Shown here: in pieces, positions 27,937 through 38,122 of the stretch
Layout: each line of letters starts with the position of its first letter
Numbering within the stretch: position 1 is the stretch's first letter
NCBI GenBank assembly: GCA_937951485.1
Contig: CALEDJ010000049.1
Location: 1-64,000 of the forward strand
From: an uncultured bacterium
GTDB taxonomy: Bacteria > Hydrogenedentota > Hydrogenedentia > Hydrogenedentales > CAILVY01
Direction of reading: 5' to 3'
Length of the DNA: 64,000 nucleotides
Made by a program: the position numbers and the translations under genes
The notes under the pieces: model-generated
What the model was told of the DNA's origin: nothing
What the model saw: only the letters and a program-made list of their open reading frames with translations
The model's database searches: none

Positions 27937-27995
27937 ACAATTTATTGTCCGTTTCTTGGAGTTGTTTTGTCATCTCTTTGGCACAAGACTTGCGC
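27937..27995 (+). promoter_or_regulatory. Sigma-54 promoter with upstream ACAAT...ATTGTCCG motif
   Basis: TTGGCACAAGACTTGCGC (27978-27995) matches the -24/-12 consensus closely, with GG at 27980-27981 and GC at 27992-27993. Upstream, ACAATTTATTGTCCG (27937-27951) is nearly repeated before the sigma-54 promoter at 46690. Transcription would begin near 28005 and serve the activator gene and probably the EPS operon behind it. Confidence 0.8.
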
Positions 27996-28073
27996 ATAGA
28001 ACGGCATTGTAAGCCATCGCAGAAGGAACATGAGACGTGGGCTGCGTTCCGCGATCGAAAGAGGAGATTTCCA

Positions 28074-29120
28074 GTGTCCGCTAAAGCGTGCTTGGACAAA
28101 ACGTTTGAAGCGCAGATCATGACGCCGATGCACGAGCGACTCTTGGGAAACAACCCGCGCATCCGCGAAATCAACGAATTCATCCGTGAATTGGCCCGGA
28201 CAAACCTGACGGTTTTCGTGACAGGGGAAACGGGGACCGGCAAGGATATCGTCGCCACTTTGATTCACAACCGTTCCACGCGCGCCAACAGGCCATTCAT
28301 CAAGATCAATTTTCCCAGTATTCCGGAAAGCATCCTGGAAAACGAACTTTTCGGTCATGAACGGGGCGCGTTCACCGGCGCGCACAGTTCCCGTCCCGGA
28401 CGCCTTGAATTGGCCCGCGACGGCACCATTTTCCTGGATGAAATCTCGGAAGTGCCGTTGTACGTGCAGAGTAAACTGATCCATGTGCTGGACAAAGAAC
28501 CCTTCATGCGGATCGGCGGGACGCGCTCCATCACGATGAAGGCACGGATCGTGGCCGCAGCAAACATGGGATTGGATGAATCGGTCGCCCAGGGGCGCCT
28601 GCATTCGGACGTTGCATTCCGTCTCCGGGAAGCGGTGATTGACCTTCCGCCCCTGCGGGAGCGCCCGGATGATATTCCCCTGCTTGCAGAGCATTTCAAC
28701 TACCACGCCTGCAAAATGCTCGGCAAGGACTATCAACGATTAAACCAGGAAGTTGTGGAATACCTCAAGACCCTGCCCTGGCCCGGCAATGTGCGCGAAC
28801 TCGCCGGCCGAATCAAGGAATTCATCACCACCGGCTCTTACAATGCGCTCTTCGGGCAGGAAAACGACAGGGGTGACGGGGGGGGCAATGGAAGAAGGAA
28901 TCTGGAGGATGTTGCTTCTTCCTTGTCAGGGCTGGTGGAGAAGCGGTTCATGTCACTCAATGAAGCGCGCCGCATGGCGGCGGAACAGGCGGAACGGTCG
29001 CTCATCGAAGCGACATTGCGATACACGCTTTGGAATCGGCGCAAGGCCGCAAAACTTCTGAACACAAGTTACAGTTCCCTGTTGCGGCGTATTGACCGAT
29101 ACAAAATCGGAAGGGTGTAA
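28074..29120 (+). CDS. Sigma-54-dependent transcriptional activator without receiver domain
   Basis: 348 residues from GTG 28074, chosen because GAGGAG sits seven bases upstream and because any start before ~28005 would precede the transcription start. The AAA+ domain (~20-250) has Walker A GETGTGKD, the sigma-54-contacting loop in the form GAFTGAH, and Walker B TIFLDEIS. The PWPGNVREL motif is near residue 240. The C-terminal Fis-type helix-turn-helix (~305-345) reads ATLRYTLWNRRKAAKLLNTSYSSLLRRI. No receiver, GAF or PAS domain precedes the AAA+ core, so control must come by expression level or a partner, as with PspF-type activators. It heads the EPS operon and probably controls its own promoter and that of the GH9 gene. 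Confidence 0.9.
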   Translation: MSAKACLDKTFEAQIMTPMHERLLGNNPRIREINEFIRELARTNLTVFVTGETGTGKDIVATLIHNRSTRANRPFIKINFPSIPESILENELFGHERGAFTGAHSSRPGRLELARDGTIFLDEISEVPLYVQSKLIHVLDKEPFMRIGGTRSITMKARIVAAANMGLDESVAQGRLHSDVAFRLREAVIDLPPLRERPDDIPLLAEHFNYHACKMLGKDYQRLNQEVVEYLKTLPWPGNVRELAGRIKEFITTGSYNALFGQENDRGDGGGNGRRNLEDVASSLSGLVEKRFMSLNEARRMAAEQAERSLIEATLRYTLWNRRKAAKLLNTSYSSLLRRIDRYKIGRV

Positions 29121-29149
29121 ATTCACTATTATTGAGAGGAGGATGGGCG

Positions 29150-30400
29150 GTGTTAGTAAGAGCATTCATTTCAACGGCTTGTACGGGAGCGCTTCTGCTA
29201 GGGTTGTGCGCACTTTCCGGGTGCGCCACCACTCCCGCTCCGGACGCACTGAACGAAAATGCAGGCGCCTCCGATGCCGAGACCATCGGCGAAGCGGTCG
29301 TCGTCCCCACGGAGACGCTCAAGGAAGGGGCGGGCGTCGCACCGCAGGACTCCCCGCCGCCGGAACAACCTGAACCGGATGTGGACCTGGCGTACCGAAT
29401 CACGCCGGGAGACATGCTGAGTTTCCGTTCGTTCGACGATGAAAAACTGAGCATGCAGACGGTGGTACGCTATGACGGCTGCATCTCCCTGCAGATGATA
29501 CCGGACCTGCACGTGGCGGGCCTTTCCCGGGAAGAGGCGGAAGAGGCCATCCGTGAGGCCTACTCCACCCTTTATGTGGACCCGCAACTGACGCTGACCA
29601 TTATGGACGCCAAAGGAAAGGTGTTCACCGTGCTTGGTGAAGTGGCCCGACCGGCGGAATACCCCTACACCCGCCCAATCAGCCTGTTGGATGCGATCTC
29701 CGCCGCAGGCGGCATGCGGGTGAATCAGCGCAGCGGCGACTCGTATATCGGCGGGCAGGGCCAGCTCGTCAAGGCCTTCATCATTCGCGAGCACAGCGGG
29801 GAACGTCAGGTAATGGATTTCGATCTCCGCAATTTCCGACACTCCGGCCCCCATCCATCCGATGCCAGGGTGCTGCCCGGCGATATCGTTTACGTGCCGG
29901 AAAGCCAGAACCTGGTCTATCTGCTCGGCGAAGTGGGCAGGGCCAACGTATATGCCATTACGGAAGGGCTGACCCTGCTGCGGCTCCTGGCCTTCGCCAG
30001 CGGTTTCCAGGAGTCCACCGCGCGGCTGCGCCATGTGCTGCTGCTCCGCGAAATCAACGAAACAGAAACGAAAATCATGGTGGCGGACGTCCGTCACATC
30101 ATAAAGACCGGCCAGGATGTGCTGCTGGAGCCGGGCGACGTCATCTATGTGCCCCGCAAACGCCTGGTGAACGCGCGAGAGTTTGTGCAACAGGCCACAG
30201 GCACCATCAGCCCGATCCTGAGCCTTGGGCAGCAGGTGATGAGCCTCTACACACAGGCCTATGACGCTTATTACATGAAGGACCGCATGGACCTGCTGTT
30301 CAAGAGCGGGGCCGACAGGACCAACCTGATCCTGGACAATGCGCTCAGAAACATAGCGGCGACTTCGCCGTTGCAATTTGCGCCGAGTTCGGCAAGATAG
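29150..30400 (+). CDS. Outer-membrane polysaccharide export lipoprotein (Wza-like, SLBB)
   Basis: 416 residues from GTG 29150, with GAGAGGAGG seven bases upstream; a TTG at 29132 would overlap this site. It is a lipoprotein: hydrophobic leader with LSGC, Cys near residue 25. The polysaccharide export domain (~75-160) carries YRITPGDMLSF. SLBB-type repeats follow (~165-245, with VLGEVARPAEYPYTR, and ~260-340, with YLLGEVGRANVYAI). Wza forms an octameric outer-membrane channel for capsule or EPS. The C-terminal ~70 residues form the region that would cross the outer membrane or interact outside. It is followed by the Wzc-like kinase after 15 bp, as is usual in capsule loci. Confidence 0.92.
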   Translation: MLVRAFISTACTGALLLGLCALSGCATTPAPDALNENAGASDAETIGEAVVVPTETLKEGAGVAPQDSPPPEQPEPDVDLAYRITPGDMLSFRSFDDEKLSMQTVVRYDGCISLQMIPDLHVAGLSREEAEEAIREAYSTLYVDPQLTLTIMDAKGKVFTVLGEVARPAEYPYTRPISLLDAISAAGGMRVNQRSGDSYIGGQGQLVKAFIIREHSGERQVMDFDLRNFRHSGPHPSDARVLPGDIVYVPESQNLVYLLGEVGRANVYAITEGLTLLRLLAFASGFQESTARLRHVLLLREINETETKIMVADVRHIIKTGQDVLLEPGDVIYVPRKRLVNAREFVQQATGTISPILSLGQQVMSLYTQAYDAYYMKDRMDLLFKSGADRTNLILDNALRNIAATSPLQFAPSSAR

Positions 30401-30415
30401 GAGTTCTTATTTCTT

Positions 30416-32716
30416 ATGGGTTTCAATGACAACGGCAGATCGGTAATTCTTGAAGCGGCCGGCGGTGGTGTGCCGCAGTTCGGGTCCATGATGGACATCA
30501 AGCGTTTCCTTTGGACTCGCGTCCCCGTCATGGTGCTTGTCGCGGTGTGCGTGGCCATCCCGGCAGTCACGGCGGCATGGTTCCTGGTGCCCGTGGGTTA
30601 CACGGCAAGCGTCGAGTTGCGCTTTTTGGCCACGGCCCCCTTCGTGCTCAGTCGGGAAGATATGCAGACTCCCTACGACAAGTTCCTGAGCACCCAAATC
30701 AGCCTTATCACCGGCAACGCCATTCTCTCGCGGGTGCTGGACGTCCCGGCCATCCGGGAACTCCCGGATGTGGCCAACGCCAACGACCCCCTGGAATACC
30801 TGAAGAAGCGCGTGGCGGCGCGCGTGCAGCGGGGCAGCGAAATCGTGGCCATCACCTGCACCATGCCGGACAAAGACGCCGCGCAGCGCGTATTGCAGGA
30901 GATTGTCTCGGCGTACATGAACTATGCCATGGGCGAAGAGGCGATTGTCGGCAGTGACCGTCTTGCAACCCTTATTAAGGAACGCGATGCGCGCCAGATC
31001 GAACTCGATGCGCAACTGAAACGCATCGGCGATCTCCAGGCCTCGCTGGGCGTGCCGATTGTGGGGCAGACACCGCTGGAAACCGGCGAAGGGCAACTGT
31101 ACAACGAACGCCTCGCCAAAGCGGAAGAAGACCTCGCCAAGGCTGAGAATCAACAACGCGAAGTCCAGTCACAATTGATCCAGATTGAGGGCCTCATACG
31201 GAGCGCCGCAAAGGACGCCCCCATCTACGATTTCGGGGTGGAGGACAGGGTAAGCAGCGACGGGCGTGTTTCCACACTCCGACAGGAAGTGGTCCGCGCA
31301 CAGGCCAATGTCGCCCTTATGATCGAATCGCAACAGGAAAACTCGCCTCAAATCAAAGTGGAGCAGCGCCGCCTCAACAGCCTCAAAGACAGCGTGGCGG
31401 ACTTGGAACTCCTTGTTCGTAAAGAGGCGCTCGAATCCCTGCGCACCCAGAAGATGCTGCAACTGGCCGCCATCAGGAAGGAAGTCGAAGAAGCACAGGC
31501 GCGCGCGACCAAATTCAAGGAACTGACGGAAGGCTACAAGGAACGCCTGAAAAACACCACGGACCAGTTTGCCCAATTGGAGGACCTGAAGAGCAAGGCT
31601 GCGGAAACGCGCCGGACGCTGGAGGCCGTGCGCAACAGCATTGCGACCATCAACGTGGAAAGCAATGCGCCGGCGCGCATCCGGCTCGCGGCCCCGGTGA
31701 CGGTGCCGGGCTCCGGCCCGAATTATCTGCCGCGTGTCATGGCCATTTTTCTGGCGCTGGCGATGAGTGCCGGCGTGGGATTCGGCGTCGGCCTTCTCCT
31801 GGAACTTGCCGACCAGCAGGTGCGCTCTTCCCGGGACCTCGCGCGCCTGACCAAAGTGCCCGTGATCGCCGCCATCCCCCACGCCAGCGAGGATGGCCTG
31901 ACCGAAAAGGCCCACACGCAACTCCCCATGGAAAAAATGCCGTTTTCCATACTGGCCGATGAATACCGCCGGGTGCTGGCGCGCCTCTTGTACCCCGGGC
32001 CGGAAATGGGGAGCGCAAAATCCTTTGTGGTGGTCAGCCCTTCCCGAGGCGATGGAAAGAGCACGCTGACCACCAATCTGGGCGTCGCGCTGGCGCGCGC
32101 CGGTCGCCGGGTGCTCATTGTTGATGTGTCCTATCGGCGTCCCACGCTGGAAAAACGTCTTGACATGCAGGAGCAGCCGGGATTGGCGGAAATCCTGAAC
32201 AGAACCAGAGGCCCCGAACAGGTCATCCGATTCGCGCGCGTCCCGGGCCTCTTTGTGCTGGGTCCCGGAAAAGACACCGGCACCCTTTCCGGCAGGCTGG
32301 CCTCGCGGCGCATGGCAAGGTTCCTGAACTTCGCCGCGGAACGCTTCGACCACGTCATCATTGACACCCCGCCGTGGCTCCTGATGGCTGACGCCAAGTT
32401 GATCACGCCCCTCGTTGACGGGGTCTTTGTCGTGGTGGGATCCGGAGTATCCACGGTCGGGATGGTGAAACGCTGCCTTCAGGAATTGCAGGAGATCGGA
32501 GCGAACGTCATGGGAATTGTCTTGAACGGGGCGCGATGTACGCCGGGCGGCTACATGGCCAAGAACCGCCGCCTGTATTACGGCTATGAACACGAAGATG
32601 AACATGAGAAGCCTCTTCGCCCTTCGGAAAAATCAGCGCAACTGGTCAAACAGACGCTGGCCGAGGCGGCAACGGAGATCTCGCATACTGCGCCGTCATA
32701 CAGGCCATGGACATGA
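30416..32716 (+). CDS. Wzc-like chain-length regulator / tyrosine autokinase
   Basis: 766-residue inner-membrane protein. The Wzz domain lies at ~25-110 after TM1 (VPVMVLVAVCVAIPAVTAAWF). A long periplasmic coiled coil (~180-400, rich in Lys/Glu/Gln heptads) is followed by TM2 (PRVMAIFLALAMSAGVGFGVG, ~436). The cytoplasmic BY-kinase domain has Walker A SPSRGDGKST at ~541, Walker A' VLIVDVSYRRP (Ser where the second Asp of DxDxR is usual) and Walker B HVIIDTPPW. The tail has a modest Tyr cluster (RLYYGYE) for autophosphorylation. Such proteins cycle phosphorylation to control polymer length and export through Wza. The missing A' Asp may lower kinase activity. Confidence 0.9.
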   Translation: MGFNDNGRSVILEAAGGGVPQFGSMMDIKRFLWTRVPVMVLVAVCVAIPAVTAAWFLVPVGYTASVELRFLATAPFVLSREDMQTPYDKFLSTQISLITGNAILSRVLDVPAIRELPDVANANDPLEYLKKRVAARVQRGSEIVAITCTMPDKDAAQRVLQEIVSAYMNYAMGEEAIVGSDRLATLIKERDARQIELDAQLKRIGDLQASLGVPIVGQTPLETGEGQLYNERLAKAEEDLAKAENQQREVQSQLIQIEGLIRSAAKDAPIYDFGVEDRVSSDGRVSTLRQEVVRAQANVALMIESQQENSPQIKVEQRRLNSLKDSVADLELLVRKEALESLRTQKMLQLAAIRKEVEEAQARATKFKELTEGYKERLKNTTDQFAQLEDLKSKAAETRRTLEAVRNSIATINVESNAPARIRLAAPVTVPGSGPNYLPRVMAIFLALAMSAGVGFGVGLLLELADQQVRSSRDLARLTKVPVIAAIPHASEDGLTEKAHTQLPMEKMPFSILADEYRRVLARLLYPGPEMGSAKSFVVVSPSRGDGKSTLTTNLGVALARAGRRVLIVDVSYRRPTLEKRLDMQEQPGLAEILNRTRGPEQVIRFARVPGLFVLGPGKDTGTLSGRLASRRMARFLNFAAERFDHVIIDTPPWLLMADAKLITPLVDGVFVVVGSGVSTVGMVKRCLQELQEIGANVMGIVLNGARCTPGGYMAKNRRLYYGYEHEDEHEKPLRPSEKSAQLVKQTLAEAATEISHTAPSYRPWT

Positions 32717-32741
32717 GACATTGTTTTTCGGGATTGCTTTA

Positions 32742-35351
32742 ATGCTGGTTTACTCGATATGGAGATCAATTGCGCGCATTGCGCTCGACATCTGTTGTTT
32801 GGGGGCAGCGTATGCATTCGCCGTGTGGGTGACGGTGGGGCCGGATCAGTCATGGCAGGATGCCGCGCGTGTTCATGGCCTTTATTTCGCGGTCTTTGCA
32901 CTCATCTGGTGTGCCACGGCATTCGATCATCGCCTTTATATGTCGCGACGCGGCGAATCGTTGACTGCCATGCTTTTCGCGGTCACCAGAGTGTATTTCA
33001 TCACGGCGCTGGTAAGCGGCTTTGCACTGGCGCTCTTCCTTCGCAGCGGATACGACCGCGCGTTTTTCGTCGCGTTCGCGTTGAGCGGGCTCGTGATGAT
33101 GCCGGCCGCTGTCCTGGTCTCGCGACCCGGCGTCATGGCGTTGCGCCGCCGCTACAACGTCTGCCGCGTGCTCTTTGTGGGGGCCAACGATAACGCCGCC
33201 CGCCTGGCGCGCGCCTTCCTGGGCGACGAACACCACAGTTATCTTGTGGAGGGGTTTCTGGATGATGACCCCGGTCGCGCCGCCGCCATGCAATCGGACG
33301 ATTTCCCTTGGCTGGGCGGTCTGCGAAACCTCGAACAAGTGCTTGTCGAACGCATGATTGACGAGGCCTATGTGGCGCTTCCCCTCGACCAGCACTACGA
33401 AACCGTCCAGCGAATCGCGCATCTCTGTGAAACATTGGGGGTGCCCCTCCGCCTGGTGGGCGACATGTTTCCCATGCGGCTGGCCGCATGCGATGTCACG
33501 AGCATTGGAAACGTCCCGCTGCTCTCGCTCATGGCCAAGCCGCGCTATCTCTCCAGCATTCAGTTAAAACGCGCCATGGAAGCGGCCATCGCCCTGTTGC
33601 TGCTGGCGGTGTTGACGCCGCTCCTGGCGGTCATCGCAATCCTGATTAAACTGGAATCCAGGGGGCCGGTATTGACGGCCAAGAAATCCCCGGAAAACGG
33701 CGCAGGCAATGGCTGCTTGCCGGGATTTCGCGTACACAACCTCTCTTCCGGGCCCAATCCTGAAACGGAAAAGCCCCGGTTCACACGCATCGGAGGATTC
33801 CTCCGCCGCTCCGGACTGGAAGACCTGCCGCAATTGTTCAATGTTCTGCTGGGTCAGATAAGTTATATGGGCGTGGCTGTTGCGCCCGCAAAAGCGAAGC
33901 ATCCCCCCGCAAATGTCCGTGAGGCACAACGCAGCCATTTCAGAGGACAACTGGCCAGGATATTGCTGCTGGCGGGATTGGACGCATGCTGCATCATTGC
34001 CGCCTATGTCGCCGCCATCTGGCTCACCGCGCCCACACCCGAAATCATGCGCATGAGCCTCAGCGGCAACCTGCTTTTCCTGTGCGTCCAACTGCTGGCC
34101 TGGTACGCCGCCGCGATTGACGGGCGCCTGTGGCGCTGGCGGACAGTCGAGCCAATCGGCCCGTGTGCGTCCGGGCTGCTCCGGGCGGTGGGGCAGGCGG
34201 CCCTGGTCTGCGGGTTCCTGCTCGCGATATTCATCCCCGCCGTGCCGTACACCCGGCGCTTCCTGATGATGTTCTTCATGTTGTCCTTTGCGGCGCTGCT
34301 GACATTTCGCATTGCCATCCGCTTCCTGGCGCGCGTGCTGTATCTGCTCGGCTACGGCATCCGCCGCGTGGTCGTGGTCGGCGCGAACGAGCGCACCGCC
34401 CAACTCATCGAGGCGCTGGGCGGCAAGACCCGCTTCGGCTATCAGATTGCCGGTCTCATCGAAAATGAACAGGACCGCGCCGGCGATATATGCCATTACC
34501 ATCTGCCCTACCTGGGAGATCTCGCCGCCCTGGAGGAACTCCTCACGAAGCAGCAGGTGGACGAGGTCTATATCACCCTGCCCATCCGGTCTCATTTCGA
34601 CGCCATCAAGACCATTGTCAACCGCTGCGCAGAGGCGGGAAAAACCGTCCACATCGTCGCCAATGTGCTCCCCCTCGGTATCGCCCGGAGCAGGGCCATC
34701 ATGATTCATGACATTCCCCTCATCTCCCTCTCCCCTGTGCCGGAAAACTACACGTGGCTCGCGCTGAAGCGTCTCACCGACCTGGTCGTTGCATCCGCGC
34801 TCATCGTGGTCCTGGCTCCCCTGTTCCTCATCGTCGCCCTCCTCATCAAGTGCGACTCTTCAGGCCCGGTTTTCTTCGTCCAGGACCGCATCGGCCGGAA
34901 TCACCGCCGCTTCAAAATGATCAAATTCCGGTCCATGGTCGCCAATGCCGAGACACTCAAAAAGGACCTGATGCACCTGAACGAGGCCGACGGGCCGGTC
35001 TTCAAAATCAAGAACGACCCCCGCGTCACGCGCCTCGGCGCCATCCTCCGCAAGTACAGCATTGACGAACTGCCCCAACTCTTCAACGTCTGGCTCGGCC
35101 AGATGAGCCTCGTCGGACCACGGCCGCTCATGCCCCACGAAGTGGAAAAATTCGAGTGGTTCGAGCGCCGCCGACTCAGTGTCAAGCCAGGCATGACCGG
35201 ACTCTGGCAGATCAGCGGACGCAGCGACATCCCCTTCAGCGAATGGGTCGCCATGGACCTCGCATATATTGACTCCTGGACCTTCTGGGAAGACTTCCGC
35301 ATCCTCGTCAAAACCTTCAACGCCGTCATCTCAGGGCGCGGCGCCGCATAG
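32742..35351 (+). CDS. Tandem-fused undecaprenyl-phosphate sugar phosphotransferase (WbaP/WcaJ-like), first unit degenerate
   Basis: About 869 residues, roughly twice the usual length. The family unit appears twice: N-terminal transmembrane helices, a Rossmann-like domain, then a sugar-phosphotransferase domain. Unit 1 (~1-400) has [17 protein letters not shown] and a transferase that lacks the FRSM segment, ends before the KPGMTGLWQ block and has LEDLPQL where the catalytic pair Asp-Glu (DELPQL) is expected. Unit 2 (~402-869) has [14 protein letters not shown] and an intact transferase: [39 protein letters not shown] and [15 protein letters not shown]. Unit 2 should transfer a sugar phosphate to undecaprenyl phosphate and so start EPS repeat-unit synthesis. 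The exact start is uncertain; ATG 32742 avoids overlapping the previous gene. Confidence 0.88.
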   Translation: MLVYSIWRSIARIALDICCLGAAYAFAVWVTVGPDQSWQDAARVHGLYFAVFALIWCATAFDHRLYMSRRGESLTAMLFAVTRVYFITALVSGFALALFLRSGYDRAFFVAFALSGLVMMPAAVLVSRPGVMALRRRYNVCRVLFVGANDNAARLARAFLGDEHHSYLVEGFLDDDPGRAAAMQSDDFPWLGGLRNLEQVLVERMIDEAYVALPLDQHYETVQRIAHLCETLGVPLRLVGDMFPMRLAACDVTSIGNVPLLSLMAKPRYLSSIQLKRAMEAAIALLLLAVLTPLLAVIAILIKLESRGPVLTAKKSPENGAGNGCLPGFRVHNLSSGPNPETEKPRFTRIGGFLRRSGLEDLPQLFNVLLGQISYMGVAVAPAKAKHPPANVREAQRSHFRGQLARILLLAGLDACCIIAAYVAAIWLTAPTPEIMRMSLSGNLLFLCVQLLAWYAAAIDGRLWRWRTVEPIGPCASGLLRAVGQAALVCGFLLAIFIPAVPYTRRFLMMFFMLSFAALLTFRIAIRFLARVLYLLGYGIRRVVVVGANERTAQLIEALGGKTRFGYQIAGLIENEQDRAGDICHYHLPYLGDLAALEELLTKQQVDEVYITLPIRSHFDAIKTIVNRCAEAGKTVHIVANVLPLGIARSRAIMIHDIPLISLSPVPENYTWLALKRLTDLVVASALIVVLAPLFLIVALLIKCDSSGPVFFVQDRIGRNHRRFKMIKFRSMVANAETLKKDLMHLNEADGPVFKIKNDPRVTRLGAILRKYSIDELPQLFNVWLGQMSLVGPRPLMPHEVEKFEWFERRRLSVKPGMTGLWQISGRSDIPFSEWVAMDLAYIDSWTFWEDFRILVKTFNAVISGRGAA

Positions 35352-35366
35352 GATTCACCCAAAACC

Positions 35367-36599
35367 ATGACACAACCTGCAAAAAACGGCGCAGACATGG
35401 GCGAAAGGATCAGCCTCTTCGTCTTTATCGACGCGTTCGGATGGGAACTGGTCAAATATTATCCCTTCCTCGACGACATCCTCATGGTCAAGGCCCCCAT
35501 GGACACCGTGTTCGGCTACAGTTCCACCTGCATCCCCACCATCCTCACCGGCAAAATGCCCCGCGAACACGGCCACTTCGCATTCTTCACCCGCGCCAAC
35601 GGCGACAACACCCCCTTCGCACGATACAAACTCCTCGCCCGCATCCCCCGCGCCATCACCCGCCGCGGACGTGTCCGCGCGCGCATGAGCAAAATCCTCA
35701 AGCCCCTCCACGGCATCACCGGATACTTCCAACTCTACAACATGCCCTTCGAGCACCTCCACCGCTTCGACTACACCGAAAAACACGACCTCTTCCAGCC
35801 CGGCGGCATCAACGGCGGCATGCCCACCATCTTCGACTACCTCCGCATCAACGACATCCCCGCACACATCGCCGACTGGCACCTCAGCGAAACACAAAAC
35901 CTCGCCGCCGCCCGGCGCGCCCTCCGCAACCCGCGCATCCGATTCGCCTTCGTCTACCTCGGCGCCATGGACAGCATCCTCCACAACGAAGGCAAATTCG
36001 GCGACGGCGTCCCCAATAAAATCCGCTGGTACGGCCACGAAATCCGCCGACTCCTCGACATCGCCCGCCGGCACTACCGCGAAGTCCGCCTCTTCGTCTT
36101 CTCCGACCACGGCATGACCGACACCACCGACTGCTGCCCCCTCATGCAACGCATCGAGCGCCTCGGCCTCGAATTCGGCCGCGACTACCTCGCCGTCTAC
36201 GACTCCACCATGGCCCGCTTCTGGTTCCACACCCCCGACGCCCGACACCGCATCACCGACGCCCTCAGCGCCGAACCCCGCGGAAGCATCCTTAGCCCCG
36301 AACAACTCGCCCGATGGGGATGCGACTTCCCCGAAAACCACTACGGCGAATGCTTCTTCCTCATGAACCCCGGCATCCTCCTCTGCCCCTCCTTCATGGG
36401 AGAAAAACCCCTCGCCGCCATGCACGGATACGACCCCCAACACCCCGACTCCACCGCCGCTTTCATGAGCAATATCCCCGACACCCCGCGCCCCCACCGC
36501 CTCGACAACATCTTCGCACTCATGCGCGACGAAGCCGACGCCATATCCGGCGCAACCGCCACCGAAGCCGCCAAATCGTCTCAAGAGGTCGCGCCATGA
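35367..36599 (+). CDS. Alkaline-phosphatase-superfamily protein (phosphodiesterase/phosphatase-like)
   Basis: 410 residues. Metal-binding and nucleophile motifs of the superfamily are visible. [11 protein letters not shown] gives an Asp near 20. [20 protein letters not shown] supplies the Thr nucleophile near 55-60. FSDHGM carries the Asp/His pair near 250 and HGYDP the last His near 353. No signal peptide is seen, so it is likely cytoplasmic, unlike many family members. Such proteins remove or transfer phosphate or phosphonate-type groups. In an EPS operon it might process a sugar- or lipid-linked phosphate. Third codon positions are almost always C, in contrast with the genes after it. The stop overlaps the flippase ATG. 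Confidence 0.75.
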   Translation: MTQPAKNGADMGERISLFVFIDAFGWELVKYYPFLDDILMVKAPMDTVFGYSSTCIPTILTGKMPREHGHFAFFTRANGDNTPFARYKLLARIPRAITRRGRVRARMSKILKPLHGITGYFQLYNMPFEHLHRFDYTEKHDLFQPGGINGGMPTIFDYLRINDIPAHIADWHLSETQNLAAARRALRNPRIRFAFVYLGAMDSILHNEGKFGDGVPNKIRWYGHEIRRLLDIARRHYREVRLFVFSDHGMTDTTDCCPLMQRIERLGLEFGRDYLAVYDSTMARFWFHTPDARHRITDALSAEPRGSILSPEQLARWGCDFPENHYGECFFLMNPGILLCPSFMGEKPLAAMHGYDPQHPDSTAAFMSNIPDTPRPHRLDNIFALMRDEADAISGATATEAAKSSQEVAP

Positions 36600-38122
36600 G
36601 TTCCCTGGCATCCCCAGTTGCGGCAGAGGTGCCGGTCCAATCCCTTGGGAGACAGATAATCCTGGGCGGAGCGGTGCTGTCTGTAGCGCGCTTGATGACG
36701 CGCGCGCTGGGGGTCCTTTCCGCCCTCACCATACCCCGGTGGCTTGGCCCCGCCGAGACGGGAATATTCGCCGTCGCAATGCTGGCGATCGGCGCAATCA
36801 ATGCCTTCACGGAATCCGGCCTTGTGGCCGCGTTCATCCAACGGAAAAATGATTACGACCAATATATTCTGCCCGTCCGGACCTTTAATGCACTCCGGGG
36901 CGTGGTGTTGGCGGCAATCGTTTTCTTTTGCGCGCCCTATGTCGCCCATTGGATGGACAGTCCGCGTTCGGCGGACGTGCTGCGGGTCCTCGCGATCGTT
37001 CCGCTGGCCAACGGTTTGACGCCGATGATCTGGACACTGGCCACGAAGCGGCTCCAGTTCGCAGGGCCGGCGAAATACAATGTGTTCATCACCGCCGTTA
37101 ATCTCGCAATCACCATTCCCCTCGCCTGGTACCTGATGAGCGTATGGGCGTTGGTCTGGGGAACAGTGATATCCACCCTCGTCGGCCTGGCAGTTTCCAC
37201 GCTTCTGAGCCGGGAAGGACGTGGATTCACCCTCAAATGGCGTCCTCTCAAGGATTTGCGCCGCTTCGGATTCTGGATATTCCTGACTTCTATCACTGGT
37301 TACATATATATTACCGCCGGAAACTGGATGATCGGCATTTTGCTGAATGTGCAAATCCTGGCGGTTTATACCCTGGCCACAAAGTTTTGCACGTTGTTCA
37401 CCAGTGAGGCCGCCGGAATCGTCAACCAGATGATGCTCCCCGTCTTCTCCCATATTCAGGACGATCTGCCCCGTTTGCGGACCGCTTTCAGGAAATCCTT
37501 TGGAACACTTTCAATGATTGTCATCGGCGTAGGCGCTTTTTTCTGCGTCGCATCGCGCGATTACTTTGTCATCGTCCTGGGCGCAAAATGGGCGGACCAC
37601 ACCAATCTCTTCAACAGCCTTCTCCCCTGGTTGACGATCTGGGGCATCTGCTGGGCCTTTGCCGGCGCTCAAAGCGGCGTCTTCCAGGCGCTCGGAAAAC
37701 CCAACTGGTGGCTGGCGACCACTGTCATCATGTGCATAGCAATACTTTTGCTGACGTGGCCTGCCGTGCGACTTTGGGGCGCGCTCGGCGCGGCCGCTTT
37801 CATGGGCGGCATCGCGGCTGCGATGCAATTTATCCGCAATCTCATTCTTGCCCGCATGCTCCAGTTGCGCTACCGCGAAGTGCTGGACCATGTCGCCACG
37901 CCCGCGTTTGCGGGAATCCTGTCGGTAACCCTCGCGACCCTGGCGCGAGGTCATCTCACTGACAACATCTGGGGACAGGCCATCCTGGCGAACAGCGTTG
38001 TTGTGACCGTTTATCTGGGGACCCTCCTGGCTTTCTCCCGCCACCTCCACCCCAATCCGTTCGAGATGCTCGCACTCTTCAGGGATACGGTCATGGCCAA
38101 ATACAGGGAATGGCGTGCATAA
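36596..38122 (+). CDS. Oligosaccharide flippase (Wzx / polysaccharide transporter family)
   Basis: 508-residue integral inner-membrane protein with roughly 12-14 hydrophobic helices. It begins LILGGAVLSV-like segments after a short cytosolic start ([15 protein letters not shown]), followed by ARLMTRALGVLSALTIPRWLGP, the typical MATE/MOP-type first helix and loop. It would move undecaprenyl-linked repeat units to the periplasmic face. ATG 36596 overlaps the upstream stop (ATGA) and has AGAGG about eight bases before it, so translation is coupled. The end overlaps the start of the next gene by eight bases. Confidence 0.9.
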   Translation: MSSLASPVAAEVPVQSLGRQIILGGAVLSVARLMTRALGVLSALTIPRWLGPAETGIFAVAMLAIGAINAFTESGLVAAFIQRKNDYDQYILPVRTFNALRGVVLAAIVFFCAPYVAHWMDSPRSADVLRVLAIVPLANGLTPMIWTLATKRLQFAGPAKYNVFITAVNLAITIPLAWYLMSVWALVWGTVISTLVGLAVSTLLSREGRGFTLKWRPLKDLRRFGFWIFLTSITGYIYITAGNWMIGILLNVQILAVYTLATKFCTLFTSEAAGIVNQMMLPVFSHIQDDLPRLRTAFRKSFGTLSMIVIGVGAFFCVASRDYFVIVLGAKWADHTNLFNSLLPWLTIWGICWAFAGAQSGVFQALGKPNWWLATTVIMCIAILLLTWPAVRLWGALGAAAFMGGIAAAMQFIRNLILARMLQLRYREVLDHVATPAFAGILSVTLATLARGHLTDNIWGQAILANSVVVTVYLGTLLAFSRHLHPNPFEMLALFRDTVMAKYREWRA

